Positions 1-8,855 of a DNA stretch of 64,000 nt are shown here, piece by piece (positions within the stretch are counted from its first letter, which is position 1; each line of letters begins with the position of its first letter). The notes below the pieces were generated by a model, which saw nothing but the letters and a program-made list of their open reading frames with translations, searched no databases and was not told where the DNA came from. Source of the DNA: Pseudomonas sp. CCI4.2 (GTDB lineage Bacteria > Pseudomonadota > Gammaproteobacteria > Pseudomonadales > Pseudomonadaceae); the NCBI RefSeq assembly GCF_034350045.1, contig NZ_CP133781.1, positions 813,001 through 877,000 on the forward strand. The letters are read 5' to 3'. The translations under genes and the position numbers were made by a program.

Positions 1-613
1 CTTCGCTGCGCCAGACCCTTTCGTTGGCCATCATCAGTTGCGACACACGTAAGCCGTGTTGATTGCAGAGTCGAAGCAGCTCGTCCGCGCTGGAGAAGTC
101 GTAAGGCAATACGGTGCGATCCATGTCCAACACGCCGCTGGCGGCCTGGGCTTCATCGACAACGAAACCTCCACCGACCGAGTAGTACGTATCGCGATGC
201 ACTTCGCCGTTCTCGCCCTCGGCTATCAAGGTCATGGCGTTGGGGTGGAACGGCAGGTTTTCATCGATGAGCAGCATGTCGCGCTGCCACTGAAACGGGA
301 TGGGCAGGTAGCCATCGAGCAACAGCGTTTCGGTTTCTTTCAGCGTCTCGATGCTCACGCCAATCTGCGACGGGTCAATCGAGTCTGGCCATTGGTTCAT
401 CAGGCCCATGATCACGGCGTTGTCGCTGCCGTGGCCGATACCGGTGGCGGACAGCGAGCCGTAAAAGCGAACTTCAATGCGGCGCACTTGGTCCAACTCG
501 CCGCGTTCGCGCAGCCCTTGGTTGAACAGTGCGGCGGCACGCATAGGCCCTACGGTGTGAGAGCTGGAGGGGCCGATACCGATCTTGAACAGGTCGAACA
601 CGCTGATAGCCAT
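1..613 (-). CDS. sdaB: L-serine dehydratase (L-serine ammonia-lyase), 3' end cut by window edge
   Basis: Only the N-terminal 204 codons are in the window; the frame stays open through base 1. The start is ATG at 613, preceded by AGAGGG. The translation opens MAISVFDLFKIGIGPSSSHT, the N-terminal signature of the single-chain iron-sulfur L-serine dehydratases (SdaA/SdaB), which convert L-serine to pyruvate and ammonia in the cytoplasm. The GSLSATGIGHGSD segment near residues 58-70 also fits the family. It is divergent from the choline importer genes. In Pseudomonas a serine dehydratase commonly sits beside cbc/choXWV, because choline and betaine catabolism runs through glycine and serine to pyruvate. 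The symbol sdaB rests on that context; the family assignment rests on sequence. The 4Fe-4S cysteines lie outside the window. Confidence 0.9.
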   Translation of the reverse strand, partial: MAISVFDLFKIGIGPSSSHTVGPMRAAALFNQGLRERGELDQVRRIEVRFYGSLSATGIGHGSDNAVIMGLMNQWPDSIDPSQIGVSIETLKETETLLLDGYLPIPFQWQRDMLLIDENLPFHPNAMTLIAEGENGEVHRDTYYSVGGGFVVDEAQAASGVLDMDRTVLPYDFSSADELLRLCNQHGLRVSQLMMANERVWRSE

Positions 614-889
614 TACCGCAAACCCTCTGTAGTCGAGACCCCCGACGCCCAAAGCGCCCGGTGACGGAGCTGCTACGCTGAAGCTGCTATCCGCCGAGAT
701 GGGCGCATCATCGGGCTTTTGCCCAGACGCACGACGTCTGACACCGACTCACCCATGCCCACCAACGTCGTATTGATCGGGAGCCCCCACACAACAGGTT
801 TTGCGGCTACTTTGGCGACTCGGGTACCGCGATGACGCTTGAAAAGTGTCTTTGCGCCCGCTAATAAAGCTGTAAGCGACCTTGCCGAC

Positions 890-922
890 ACTGGATACGA
901 CCCCCTATGTACTGGATACGAC
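890..922. promoter_or_regulatory. Direct repeat, candidate AraC-type (GbdR-like) operator
   Basis: The 12-mer ACTGGATACGAC occurs twice, at 890-901 and 911-922, 21 bp apart (two helical turns), in the 486-bp gap between divergent sdaB and choX. Direct half-sites with this phasing are typical for AraC-family activators. GbdR is the AraC-type activator of the glycine-betaine regulon in Pseudomonas and is known to control the choline/betaine importer genes. Assigning the site to GbdR is inference; the repeat itself is certain. I see nothing else in 614-1099 beyond the AGGAG ribosome site of choX at 1088-1092. Confidence 0.5.
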
Positions 923-1099
923 TACCCCTGTAGGCGTTTGTTTTTCACTGTTACATGATCAGTCTCGACTCGATTGCCAGGCGCAGTGGTAGAGCTGTTG
1001 CGTAAACGCCTCGCCATTCAGCTGTAACACGCTAAACCACATGAACAGCGTCAGTCGTTACAGGCTGATGACGAGAAGAAAATACCCAGGAGTGCATCG

Positions 1100-2047
1100 A
1101 TGAAAGGTTCTCAAACGTTGCTGTTGGCCGCTGCACTGAGTCTTCCCCTGTTGGCGCAAGCTGCAGAACCCGCCCAGTGCGACACCGTCAACTTTTCAGA
1201 TGTCGGCTGGACGGACATCACCGTCACCACCGCGACCACCAGTGTGATCCTCGACGCTCTAGGCTACAAAACCAAGACCACGATGATTTCCGTACCAGTG
1301 ACCTACAAGTCGCTGGCCGACGGCAAAAACATGGACGTGTTCCTTGGTAACTGGATGCCAACGATGGAGAACGACATCAAGGCCTACCGCGACGCGGGCA
1401 CTGTAGATACCGTTCGCGCCAACCTGGAAAATGCCAAATACACCTTGGCCGTTCCTCAGGAGCTGTACGACAAGGGCCTGCATGACTTCGCCGACATCGC
1501 CAAATTCAAGAAAGAACTCGACGGCAAGATTTACGGCATCGAACCGGGTAACGACGGTAACCGCCTGATCCAGAGCATGATCGACAAGAACGCTTTCGGC
1601 CTGAAAGACGCCGGCTTCAAGGTGGTCGAATCCAGCGAAGCCGGCATGCTGTCGCAAGTGGATCGCGCCCAGCGCCGCAACACCGCCGTGGTGTTCCTGG
1701 GTTGGGAACCGCACCCAATGAACACCCGCTTCAAAATGAAGTACCTGACTGGCGGTGACGACTATTTCGGCCCGAACTTCGGCCAGGCAACCATCTACAC
1801 CAACACCCGCAAGGGCTACACGCAGGAATGCAGCAACGTCGGTCAGTTGCTGAAAAACCTGAAGTTCACGTTGAACATGGAAAGCACGCTGATGGGCAAC
1901 GTCTTGGACGACAAGATGAAGCCGGATGCAGCGGCGACCGCTTGGCTCAAGAAAAATCCAGCCGTACTTGATACCTGGTTGGCGGGCGTAACCACCGTAG
2001 ACGGTAAACCAGGCCTGGAGGCCGTTAAAGCCAAGCTGGCCAAGTAA
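1100..2047 (+). CDS. choX: Choline ABC transporter, periplasmic substrate-binding protein
   Basis: The protein has 315 residues and a Sec signal peptide (hydrophobic LLLAAALSLPLLAQA, cleavage near residue 21). The mature part is an OpuAC/ChoX-type binding protein: the NFSDVGWTDITVTTATTS stretch near residues 31-48 and DGKNMDVFLGNWMP near 74-87 are characteristic, and the tryptophans fit an aromatic box for the quaternary ammonium group. It delivers choline to the ChoW/ChoV importer (CbcXWV in P. aeruginosa). The ATG at 1100 has AGGAG 8 bases upstream. A strong stem-loop follows the stop and may keep choX expressed above choWV. A betaine or carnitine ligand is possible, but location next to betIBA favours choline. 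Confidence 0.92.
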   Translation: MKGSQTLLLAAALSLPLLAQAAEPAQCDTVNFSDVGWTDITVTTATTSVILDALGYKTKTTMISVPVTYKSLADGKNMDVFLGNWMPTMENDIKAYRDAGTVDTVRANLENAKYTLAVPQELYDKGLHDFADIAKFKKELDGKIYGIEPGNDGNRLIQSMIDKNAFGLKDAGFKVVESSEAGMLSQVDRAQRRNTAVVFLGWEPHPMNTRFKMKYLTGGDDYFGPNFGQATIYTNTRKGYTQECSNVGQLLKNLKFTLNMESTLMGNVLDDKMKPDAAATAWLKKNPAVLDTWLAGVTTVDGKPGLEAVKAKLAK

Positions 2048-2054
2048 CTCGTGT

Positions 2055-2076
2055 GCAGACGGGTTCGCCCGTCTGC
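2055..2076 (+). terminator. Stem-loop between choX and choW
   Basis: A perfect 9-bp GC-rich stem (2055-2063 with 2068-2076) closed by a TTCG tetraloop begins 7 bases after the choX stop. It is followed by a T-rich but interrupted stretch. No complete U-tract follows, so partial termination or 3' end protection of the choX message is more likely than full termination, since choW has no clear promoter of its own. Confidence 0.55.
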
Positions 2077-2114
2077 TGTTGTAATTATTTCCCCGCATGC
2101 GGACATTCAATACC

Positions 2115-2960
2115 ATGCTGACTGATCACAAAATCCCTCTGGGTCAATACATCGCCGCCTTTGTTGAATGGCTGACGAAACACGGCGCCAACTATTTCGA
2201 CCTCATTTCCTCGACCTTGGAATCATTGATCCACGGGGTGACGTTCGCACTGACGTGGTTCAATCCGCTGGCATTGATTGGCTTGATCGCGCTGCTCGCG
2301 CATTACATTCAGCGCAAATGGGGCCTGACCGTTTTCGTGATCCTTTCCTTCCTGCTGATCCTGAACCTGGGCTATTGGCAAGAAACCATGGAGACCCTGG
2401 CACAGGTGCTGTTCGCGACCTTTGTCTGCGTCATCATCGGGGTGCCATTAGGCATCGTCGCTGCACACAAACCGATGTTTTATACCCTCATGCGCCCGGT
2501 CCTCGACCTGATGCAAACCGTACCGACGTTCGTCTACCTCATTCCTACCCTGACCCTGTTCGGTCTGGGCGTAGTACCTGGCCTGATCTCGACAGTGGTG
2601 TTCGCGATTGCCGCGCCGATCCGTCTGACTTACCTGGGTATTCGCGACGTACCGCAAGAGTTGCTGGACGCAGGCAAAGCCTTCGGCTGTTCCCGTCGCC
2701 AACTGCTTTCGCGTATCGAATTACCCCACGCCATGCCGAGCATCGCGGCGGGCATTACCCAATGCATCATGTTGTCATTGTCGATGGTGGTCATCGCGGC
2801 GCTGGTGGGCGCGGACGGTCTAGGCAAACCCGTGGTCAACGCACTGAACACAGCAGACATCGCCTTGGGCTTCGAAGCGGGTCTGGCAATCGTATTGTTG
2901 GCGATCATGCTCGACCGTATCTGCAAACAACCTGACGCCAAAATAGGGGGTGACGCATGA
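2115..2960 (+). CDS. choW: Choline ABC transporter, permease
   Basis: Inner-membrane permease of the choline importer, 281 residues from the ATG at 2115 (MLTDHKIPLGQYIAAF). An in-frame ATG at 2097 would add six residues, and neither has a strong ribosome site. The protein has about six to seven hydrophobic segments and a binding-protein-dependent transport loop near residues 185-215 (the EAA region DVPQELLDAGKAFGCSRRQL), which contacts the ATPase. It resembles ProW/OpuAB and ChoW of rhizobia and pseudomonads. Its stop overlaps the choV start by four bases (ATGA), which indicates translational coupling. Confidence 0.9.
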   Translation: MLTDHKIPLGQYIAAFVEWLTKHGANYFDLISSTLESLIHGVTFALTWFNPLALIGLIALLAHYIQRKWGLTVFVILSFLLILNLGYWQETMETLAQVLFATFVCVIIGVPLGIVAAHKPMFYTLMRPVLDLMQTVPTFVYLIPTLTLFGLGVVPGLISTVVFAIAAPIRLTYLGIRDVPQELLDAGKAFGCSRRQLLSRIELPHAMPSIAAGITQCIMLSLSMVVIAALVGADGLGKPVVNALNTADIALGFEAGLAIVLLAIMLDRICKQPDAKIGGDA

Positions 2961-4135
2961 GCATAATCCGCTTTGAGAACGTAGACGTTGTCTTCGCCAA
3001 AGACCCACGCGAAGCGCTTAAACTCCTCGACAAGGGCCAGAAACGCGACCAGATCCTGAAACAGACAGGGCAGATCATCGGCGTTGAAAACGCTAGCCTA
3101 GACATCGAAAAAGGCGAAATCTGCGTCTTGATGGGCCTTTCCGGCTCCGGCAAATCCAGCCTGTTGCGTTGCATCAACGGCTTGAACACCGTCAGCCGCG
3201 GCAAGCTGTTTGTTGAGCACGAAGGCGCGCAAATCAATATCGCTTCGTGCACACCGGCCGAATTGAAGTTGATGCGCACCAAGCGTATTGCCATGGTTTT
3301 CCAAAAGTTCGCCTTGATGCCTTGGCTGACCGTTCGCGAGAACATCAGCTTCGGCCTCGAAATGCAGCACCGTCCGCCTGAAGAGCGGCGCAAGTTGGTG
3401 GATGAAAAACTTGAGCTAGTGGGCTTGGCCCAATGGCGCAACAAGAAACCCGACGAGCTGTCTGGCGGCATGCAACAGCGTGTAGGCTTGGCACGTGCGC
3501 TGGCAATGGACGCCGACATTCTGTTGATGGACGAACCGTTTTCGGCCCTCGACCCGCTGATCCGCCAAGGCCTGCAAGACGAACTGCTGGAGTTGCAACG
3601 CAAACTGAACAAAACCATCGTGTTCGTTAGCCACGACCTTGATGAAGCACTCAAGCTTGGCAGCCGTATTGCGATCATGAAAGACGGTCGGATCATTCAG
3701 TACAGCAAGCCTGAAGAAATCGTCCTCAACCCGGCCGATGATTACGTGCGGACCTTCGTAGCACACACCAACCCGCTCAACGTGTTGTGCGGACGCAGCC
3801 TGATGCGCACGCTGGACAACTGCACCCGCGTCAACGGTGAAGTGTGCCTCGATCCGGGCGGCGATTCGTGGATTGGTCTGGGCGAAGGCAATACCGTCAC
3901 GAGTGCTCGTCAGGGCGCAGCCAATTTCGACCTGCAAAACTGGGCACCGGGACAAGCGGTGGAAACCCTGGGCCGCCTTCCGACGCTGGTGCATTCCGAC
4001 ATCGGCATGCGCGATGCGCTGCAAATCCGCTACCAGACCGGCAACAAACTGGTCTTGCAAGAAGGCAACAAAGTGGTGGGTATTCTCGGCGACACCGAGC
4101 TGTACCACGCGTTGCTAGGTAAAAACCTAGGCTGA
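2957..4135 (+). CDS. choV: Choline ABC transporter, ATP-binding protein
   Basis: ATPase of the choline importer, 392 residues, ProV/ChoV type. Visible motifs are Walker A GLSGSGKSS near residue 60, signature LSGGMQQRVGLARALA near 173, Walker B DILLMDEPFSALDP near 190, and the switch histidine in VFVSHDLDEA near 223. The long extension after residue 280 matches the regulatory tail of the QAT (quaternary amine transporter) ATPases, though CBS repeats are not obvious. It overlaps choW by four bases. In P. aeruginosa the choline/H+ symporter gene betT1 follows cbcV; here betI comes next with no transporter between. Confidence 0.92.
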   Translation: MSIIRFENVDVVFAKDPREALKLLDKGQKRDQILKQTGQIIGVENASLDIEKGEICVLMGLSGSGKSSLLRCINGLNTVSRGKLFVEHEGAQINIASCTPAELKLMRTKRIAMVFQKFALMPWLTVRENISFGLEMQHRPPEERRKLVDEKLELVGLAQWRNKKPDELSGGMQQRVGLARALAMDADILLMDEPFSALDPLIRQGLQDELLELQRKLNKTIVFVSHDLDEALKLGSRIAIMKDGRIIQYSKPEEIVLNPADDYVRTFVAHTNPLNVLCGRSLMRTLDNCTRVNGEVCLDPGGDSWIGLGEGNTVTSARQGAANFDLQNWAPGQAVETLGRLPTLVHSDIGMRDALQIRYQTGNKLVLQEGNKVVGILGDTELYHALLGKNLG

Positions 4136-4144
4136 AACACCATT

Positions 4145-4226
4145 CTGTGGGAGCAGGCTTGCCTGCGAATGAAGCGGTGCATCACAACTACCGCGTGACC
4201 CTTCGCAGGCAAGCCTGCTCCCACAG
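4145..4226. repeat. Inverted pair of REP elements
   Basis: A 25-base REP unit (4145-4169, CTGTGGGAGCAGGCTTGCCT...) and its exact reverse complement (4202-4226) lie 32 bases apart just after choV. They form a Pseudomonas REP doublet of the GGGAGCAGGCTTGCCTGC class. Such doublets fold into a long hairpin and often mark the end of an operon. Confidence 0.9.
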
Positions 4227-4317
4227 ACAGTTCCAGCGTTTACCGGAGTGTTTGCGCCCACCTCCCCCCTTATTTAGCCCCGCAAAAGCAGCTCAAATAT
4301 CCGCCCATTGGTTTTTA

Positions 4318-4337
4318 TTGATTGAACGTTCAATTAA
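4318..4337. promoter_or_regulatory. BetI operator overlapping the betIBA promoter
   Basis: The 20-mer TTGATTGAACGTTCAATTAA is a near-perfect palindrome with core ATTGAACGTTCAAT, the motif known for the choline-responsive TetR-type repressor BetI in proteobacteria. It lies 72 bp before betI. TTGATT (4318-4323) and TAAATA (4341-4346), spaced by 17 bp, could be the -35 and -10 boxes, so a bound repressor would cover the promoter. Confidence 0.82.
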
Positions 4338-4408
4338 AACTAAATAGACTGACCATCGCCGAAATGATCACTTCATGACCCTTCGACGATTCAGAGGAGA
4401 CCCTTGAT

Positions 4409-5002
4409 ATGCCCAAGGTCGGTATGCAACCTATCCGCCGTCAACAGCTGATTCACGCCACGTTAGAGGCGGTCGATCAGGTTGGGATGGGAGACGCCAG
4501 CATTGCGCTGATTGCCCGCTTGGCGGGGGTGTCCAACGGAATCATCAGTCACTACTTTCAGGACAAGAACGGCCTGATCGCAGCGACCATGCGCCATTTG
4601 ATGAATGCCCTGAGCCAGAGCGTTCACGACCGCCGCCTAGCGCTAGGCGACGACAGCCCACGGGCTCATCTTCAAGTCATCATCGAAGGTAACTTCGACG
4701 CCAGCCAGGTCAACGGCCCGGCGATGAAAACCTGGCTGGCCTTTTGGGCCACCAGCATGCACCAGCCCTCATTGCACAGGCTTCAGCGGATCAACGATCA
4801 CCGCCTGTACTCAAACCTGTGCTGCCAATTCCGCCGAGTGCTGTCGTTAAGTGAAGCCCGCAGCGCTGCTCGCGGCCTAGCGGCATTGATTGACGGTTTG
4901 TGGTTGCGCGGTGCGCTGTCGGGCGATGCATTCGACACCGAGCAAGCGCAACAGATCGCTTACGAATATATGGACTTCCAACTGGCGAAACAGGCGAGCT
5001 AG
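4409..5002 (+). CDS. betI: Choline-responsive transcriptional repressor BetI
   Basis: TetR-family repressor, 197 residues, the usual BetI length. The N-terminal [20 protein letters not shown] and the helix-turn-helix around residues 30-52 ([20 protein letters not shown]) are characteristic of BetI. It represses betIBA and is relieved by choline. The ATG at 4409 has AGAGGAGA at 4393-4400. It is the first gene of betI-betB-betA, with a matching operator upstream, so the operon is autoregulated. Confidence 0.95.
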   Translation: MPKVGMQPIRRQQLIHATLEAVDQVGMGDASIALIARLAGVSNGIISHYFQDKNGLIAATMRHLMNALSQSVHDRRLALGDDSPRAHLQVIIEGNFDASQVNGPAMKTWLAFWATSMHQPSLHRLQRINDHRLYSNLCCQFRRVLSLSEARSAARGLAALIDGLWLRGALSGDAFDTEQAQQIAYEYMDFQLAKQAS

Positions 5003-5065
5003 CGCATTCAAGCGCACCAGCAGATTTGCCCTGAATCCCACACACACTGCACTTGCGAGGACACC

Positions 5066-6538
5066 ATGGCCCGATTCGAACTGCAAAAACTCTACATCGA
5101 CGGCGGTTACGTCGATTCCAGTAGCGACGCTACCTTCGACGCCATCAACCCGGCGAACGGCGAAGTGTTGGCTTCGGTGCAGCGCGCGGGCAAAGATGAC
5201 GTCGAACGCGCTGTGGTCAGTGCCGAAAAAGGTCAGAAAATCTGGGCCGCCATGACCGCCATGCAGCGTTCGCGCATCTTGCGTCGCGCCGTGGACATCT
5301 TGCGTGAGCGCAACGATGAGCTGGCCGACCTGGAGACCCTCGACACTGGCAAAGCGATTTCCGAAACCCGCTACGTCGACATCGTGACCGGCGCGGACGT
5401 GCTGGAATATTACGCTGGCCTGGTGCCCGCCATCGAAGGCGAGCAAATCCCACTGCGCAGCACCTCGTTCGTCTACACCCGCCGCGAGCCGTTGGGCGTA
5501 GTGGCTGGGATCGGTGCCTGGAACTACCCAATCCAGATCGCCCTGTGGAAATCCGCACCGGCGCTGGCGGCGGGCAACGCGATGATCTTCAAACCCAGCG
5601 AAGTCACGTCACTGACTACCCTGAAACTGGCCGAAATCTACACCGCAGCCGGCGTTCCAGATGGCGTGTTCAACGTGCTGACCGGCAGCGGCCGTGAAGT
5701 TGGCACCTGGTTGACCGAGCACCCGCGCATCGAAAAAATTTCGTTCACTGGCGGCACCGACACCGGCAAGAAAGTCATGGCCAGCGCGTCGAGTTCTTCG
5801 CTCAAAGACGTGACCATGGAGTTGGGCGGCAAGTCCCCACTGATCATTTTCGACGACGCCGACCTCGACCGCGCCGCCGACACAGCAATGATGGCCAACT
5901 TCTACAGCTCCGGCCAAGTCTGCACCAACGGCACCCGAGTGTTCGTACCGAGCACGTTGAAGGCCGCTTTCGAGGCCAAAATTCTCGAGCGCGTCAAGCG
6001 CATCCGAGTCGGTAGCCCCCAGGACGAAAACACCAACTTCGGCCCGCTGGTGAGTTTTGCCCACATGGAAAGTGTGCTGGGCTACATCGCCAAAGGCAAA
6101 GAAGAAGGCGCCCGTTTGCTGTGCGGCGGCGAACGTTTGACTGACGGTGAATTCGCCAAAGGCGCATTCGTCTCAGCCACCGTATTTACCGATTGCACTG
6201 ACGACATGACCATCGTTCGCGAAGAAATCTTCGGGCCGGTCATGAGCATCCTCAGCTACGACACCGAAGAAGAAGTTATCCGCCGCGCCAACGACACCGA
6301 GTTCGGTTTAGCCGCTGGCGTCGTCACCAAAGACCTGAACCGCGCCCACCGCGTGATTCACCAGCTAGAAGCCGGCATCTGCTGGATCAACGCCTGGGGC
6401 GAGTCAGCGGCAGAAATGCCGGTCGGGGGATACAAGCAATCGGGCGTCGGCCGTGAAAACGGAATCAGCTCGTTGGCCCAGTACACCCGGATCAAGTCGG
6501 TGCAGGTAGAGCTGGGCGAATACGTTTCGGTGTTCTGA
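5066..6538 (+). CDS. betB: Betaine aldehyde dehydrogenase
   Basis: NAD(P)-dependent aldehyde dehydrogenase of 490 residues, the standard BetB length, oxidising betaine aldehyde to glycine betaine. The general base glutamate is in [10 protein letters not shown] near residue 252 and the catalytic cysteine in [11 protein letters not shown] near 286. The N-terminal [20 protein letters not shown] is typical for Pseudomonas BetB. The start at 5066 follows GAGGACACC. It is located between betI and betA in one operon. Confidence 0.96.
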   Translation: MARFELQKLYIDGGYVDSSSDATFDAINPANGEVLASVQRAGKDDVERAVVSAEKGQKIWAAMTAMQRSRILRRAVDILRERNDELADLETLDTGKAISETRYVDIVTGADVLEYYAGLVPAIEGEQIPLRSTSFVYTRREPLGVVAGIGAWNYPIQIALWKSAPALAAGNAMIFKPSEVTSLTTLKLAEIYTAAGVPDGVFNVLTGSGREVGTWLTEHPRIEKISFTGGTDTGKKVMASASSSSLKDVTMELGGKSPLIIFDDADLDRAADTAMMANFYSSGQVCTNGTRVFVPSTLKAAFEAKILERVKRIRVGSPQDENTNFGPLVSFAHMESVLGYIAKGKEEGARLLCGGERLTDGEFAKGAFVSATVFTDCTDDMTIVREEIFGPVMSILSYDTEEEVIRRANDTEFGLAAGVVTKDLNRAHRVIHQLEAGICWINAWGESAAEMPVGGYKQSGVGRENGISSLAQYTRIKSVQVELGEYVSVF

Positions 6539-6600
6539 TAGCTCAAATAGATCCTGTAGAAGCGGCCCGCAACCCCACCCATTCATTGAGGGTGCATTTA

Positions 6601-8295
6601 ATGTCCCAAGAATTCGACTACATCATCATCGGCGCAGGTTCTGCCGGTAATACCCTGGCGACGCGCCTGACTGAAGATCACGGCGTCACCGTGTTGCTGC
6701 TTGAAGCCGGCGGCCCGGATTACCGCTTGGATTTCCGTACGCAAATGCCAGCTGCACTGGCCTTCCCGCTGCAAGGGCGTCGCTACAACTGGGCCTACGA
6801 AACCGATCCAGAACCGCACATGGATAACCGGCGCATGGAATGTGGCCGTGGCAAAGGTCTCGGCGGCTCGTCGCTGATCAATGGCATGTGCTACATCCGT
6901 GGCAACGCGATGGACTACGACGGCTGGGCGAAAACCCCGGGCCTCGAAAGCTGGAGCTACCTCGATTGCCTGCCGTATTTCCGAAAAGCCGAAACCCGCG
7001 ACGTCGGCCCAAATGACTTCCACGGCGGCGATGGCCCAATCAGCGTGACCACGCCGAAAGCCGGCAACAATCCGTTATTCAAAGCCATGATTGAAGCCGG
7101 CGTACAAGCCGGTTACCCGCGCACTGACGACCTCAACGGTTATCAGCAAGAAGGCTTCGGCCCGATGGACCGCACCGTGACCCCCGAGGGCCGGCGTGCC
7201 AGCACCGCTCGCGGTTACCTCGATCAAGCCAAGCAACGCTCGACATTGACAATCGTCACCCACGCCTTGACCGACCGAATCCTGTTCGACGGTAAACGCG
7301 CGGTGGGCGTGGCTTACCTGGTGGGCGACAGCGATACGCGCATCGAAGCCACCGCGCGCAAAGAAGTGTTGCTGTGTGGCGGCGCGATTGCTTCGCCGCA
7401 AATCCTGCAACGCTCCGGCGTCGGCTCGGCCGAAATGCTGCGAAAACTGGATATTCCGGTGGTTCATGACCTGCCCGGTGTGGGCCAGAACCTTCAAGAC
7501 CACTTGGAAATGTACCTGCAATACGCCTGCACTCAACCGGTCTCGCTGTACCCCTCGCTGCTGTGGTGGAACCAGCCGACCATCGGTGCGAAATGGATGT
7601 TCCTCGGCAAGGGCATCGGCGCCAGCAACCAATTCGAAGCGGGCGGCTTCATTCGTTCGAGCAGTGAATTCGAGTGGCCGAACATTCAATACCACTTCCT
7701 GCCAGTGGCGATTAACTACAACGGCAGCAATGGGGTGAAAGAGCACGGTTTCCAGGCGCACGTCGGCTCGATGCGTTCGCCCAGCCGTGGCCGGGTTCAG
7801 GTGAAATCCAAAGACCCGCGCGAGTACCCGAGCATCCTGTTCAATTACATGGCCACCGAACAGGACTGGCAGGAATTTCGTGACGGCATCCGCTTGACCC
7901 GGGAAATCATGCAGCAACCGGCACTGGACCCGTACCGGGGTCGCGAAATCAGTCCGGGGCTTGAGGTGCAGACTGACGAACAGCTTGATCAGTTCGTGCG
8001 CGAACACGCCGAAACCGCGTTCCATCCGTCGTGCTCGTGCAAAATGGGCAGCGATGACATGGCCGTGGTCGATGGCGAAGGCCGTGTGCATGGGCTGCAA
8101 GGATTACGCGTGGTCGATGCCTCGATCATGCCGCTGATCACGACTGGCAACCTCAATGCACCGACGATCATGATCGCCGAGAAAATCGCCGATAACATCC
8201 GCGGTCGTACACCCTTGCCGCGCAGCACAGCGGATTACTACGTGGCCGGCAATGCGCCCGCCCGTGGCAAACCGCTGCGGGAAGTGAGCCGCTAA
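6601..8295 (+). CDS. betA: Choline dehydrogenase
   Basis: GMC-family flavoprotein that oxidises choline to betaine aldehyde, feeding electrons to the respiratory chain at the membrane. The Rossmann motif [14 protein letters not shown] is at residues 7-20, the GMC signature [15 protein letters not shown] near 83-97, and the C-terminal HPSCSCKMG plus [13 protein letters not shown] segments hold the active-site region. I choose ATG 6601 (MSQEFDY, 564 residues) because TGAGGG lies 8 bases upstream; an in-frame TTG at 6586 would add five residues without support. It is the last gene of betIBA. Confidence 0.95.
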   Translation: MSQEFDYIIIGAGSAGNTLATRLTEDHGVTVLLLEAGGPDYRLDFRTQMPAALAFPLQGRRYNWAYETDPEPHMDNRRMECGRGKGLGGSSLINGMCYIRGNAMDYDGWAKTPGLESWSYLDCLPYFRKAETRDVGPNDFHGGDGPISVTTPKAGNNPLFKAMIEAGVQAGYPRTDDLNGYQQEGFGPMDRTVTPEGRRASTARGYLDQAKQRSTLTIVTHALTDRILFDGKRAVGVAYLVGDSDTRIEATARKEVLLCGGAIASPQILQRSGVGSAEMLRKLDIPVVHDLPGVGQNLQDHLEMYLQYACTQPVSLYPSLLWWNQPTIGAKWMFLGKGIGASNQFEAGGFIRSSSEFEWPNIQYHFLPVAINYNGSNGVKEHGFQAHVGSMRSPSRGRVQVKSKDPREYPSILFNYMATEQDWQEFRDGIRLTREIMQQPALDPYRGREISPGLEVQTDEQLDQFVREHAETAFHPSCSCKMGSDDMAVVDGEGRVHGLQGLRVVDASIMPLITTGNLNAPTIMIAEKIADNIRGRTPLPRSTADYYVAGNAPARGKPLREVSR

Positions 8296-8327
8296 CCTCT
8301 GTAGGAGGGTCCGCCACGTCTTCGACG

Positions 8328-8514
8328 CCGCGCTGTCGCGCAGCAAACTGTGTGGCACTTTGTGTGGTTTGAGGTTGCAGGGTGTCAGGACTGAAGCCTT
8401 CCCGAATGAATTCGGTCCCACAGTTTTGGCGCTGCACAGATTTTTGCAGGAGCTGCCGAAGGCTGCGATCAGGTCCGAAGGACCTTCGCCAACAAGTTGG
8501 CTCCTACAGATGGC
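8328..8514. repeat. Composite intergenic repeat, copy 1
   Basis: A block of about 187 bp that recurs, about 90% identical and in the same orientation, at 39654-39834. It contains the phrase GTGGCACTTTGTGTGG, then a REP unit (CTTCCCGAATGAATTCGGTC...), then a second palindromic REP (CCTTCGCCAACAAGTTGGCTC). The conserved phrase and order beyond the REP cores show that the whole composite, not just the REP, is the repeated unit. Confidence 0.85.
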
Positions 8515-8855
8515 CGCCCGCCTATAGATCGTCTGTGAATTGAATATCGAATTGCGGAAAGAGCGAGGGAAGACCGAGCCTGAGCGAGGGCCTGCATGGT
8601 GGGGCAAGCGTTTTGGGGGACCTTTTTGCGGTTCGGCGCCCCGACGTTTGAAAAAGGTGCCTCGCTGTAAAAACGAAACCATAAGCTCAGCAACCACAAA
8701 GGCCGGATATACACGCCAAACCAAGCACCAACCCATTGTTTTTAAAGGATTAAAAGTAGTTTTATAAGAGCCATTGTGTTGGCGACAGGCTTGATGCGGC
8801 GAGCCACGCACACCGCGTCAAGCCTTCGCGCACGGAAGCGATCCGTCAGCCGGCC
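8515..8855. other. Non-coding gap after betA repeat
   Basis: No credible gene. It holds purine-rich sequence (GAAAGAGCGAGGGAAGACCG near 8560) with an A+T-rich end at 8730-8770. An imperfect inverted repeat at 8787-8825 (12 of 13 pairs, AGGCTTGATGCGG against CCGCGTCAAGCCT) lies just past the 3' end of the minus-strand Sel1 gene and could be its transcript-end hairpin, although no T-run follows. Confidence 0.5.

Noticed and set aside
673..891. Open frame of 72 codons on the minus strand upstream of sdaB
   Set aside because: Low-complexity basic translation, no ribosome site, sits in the divergent control region and resembles no known protein.
4145..4226. Strong hairpin after choV read as a Rho-independent terminator
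   Set aside because: The sequence is a REP doublet without a T-tract; listed as a repeat instead.
8104..8811. Long minus-strand open frames over the REP region after betA
   Set aside because: They are translations of REP palindromes and purine-rich spacer (phrases such as GTEFIREG recur wherever a REP is crossed) and run antisense into betA.
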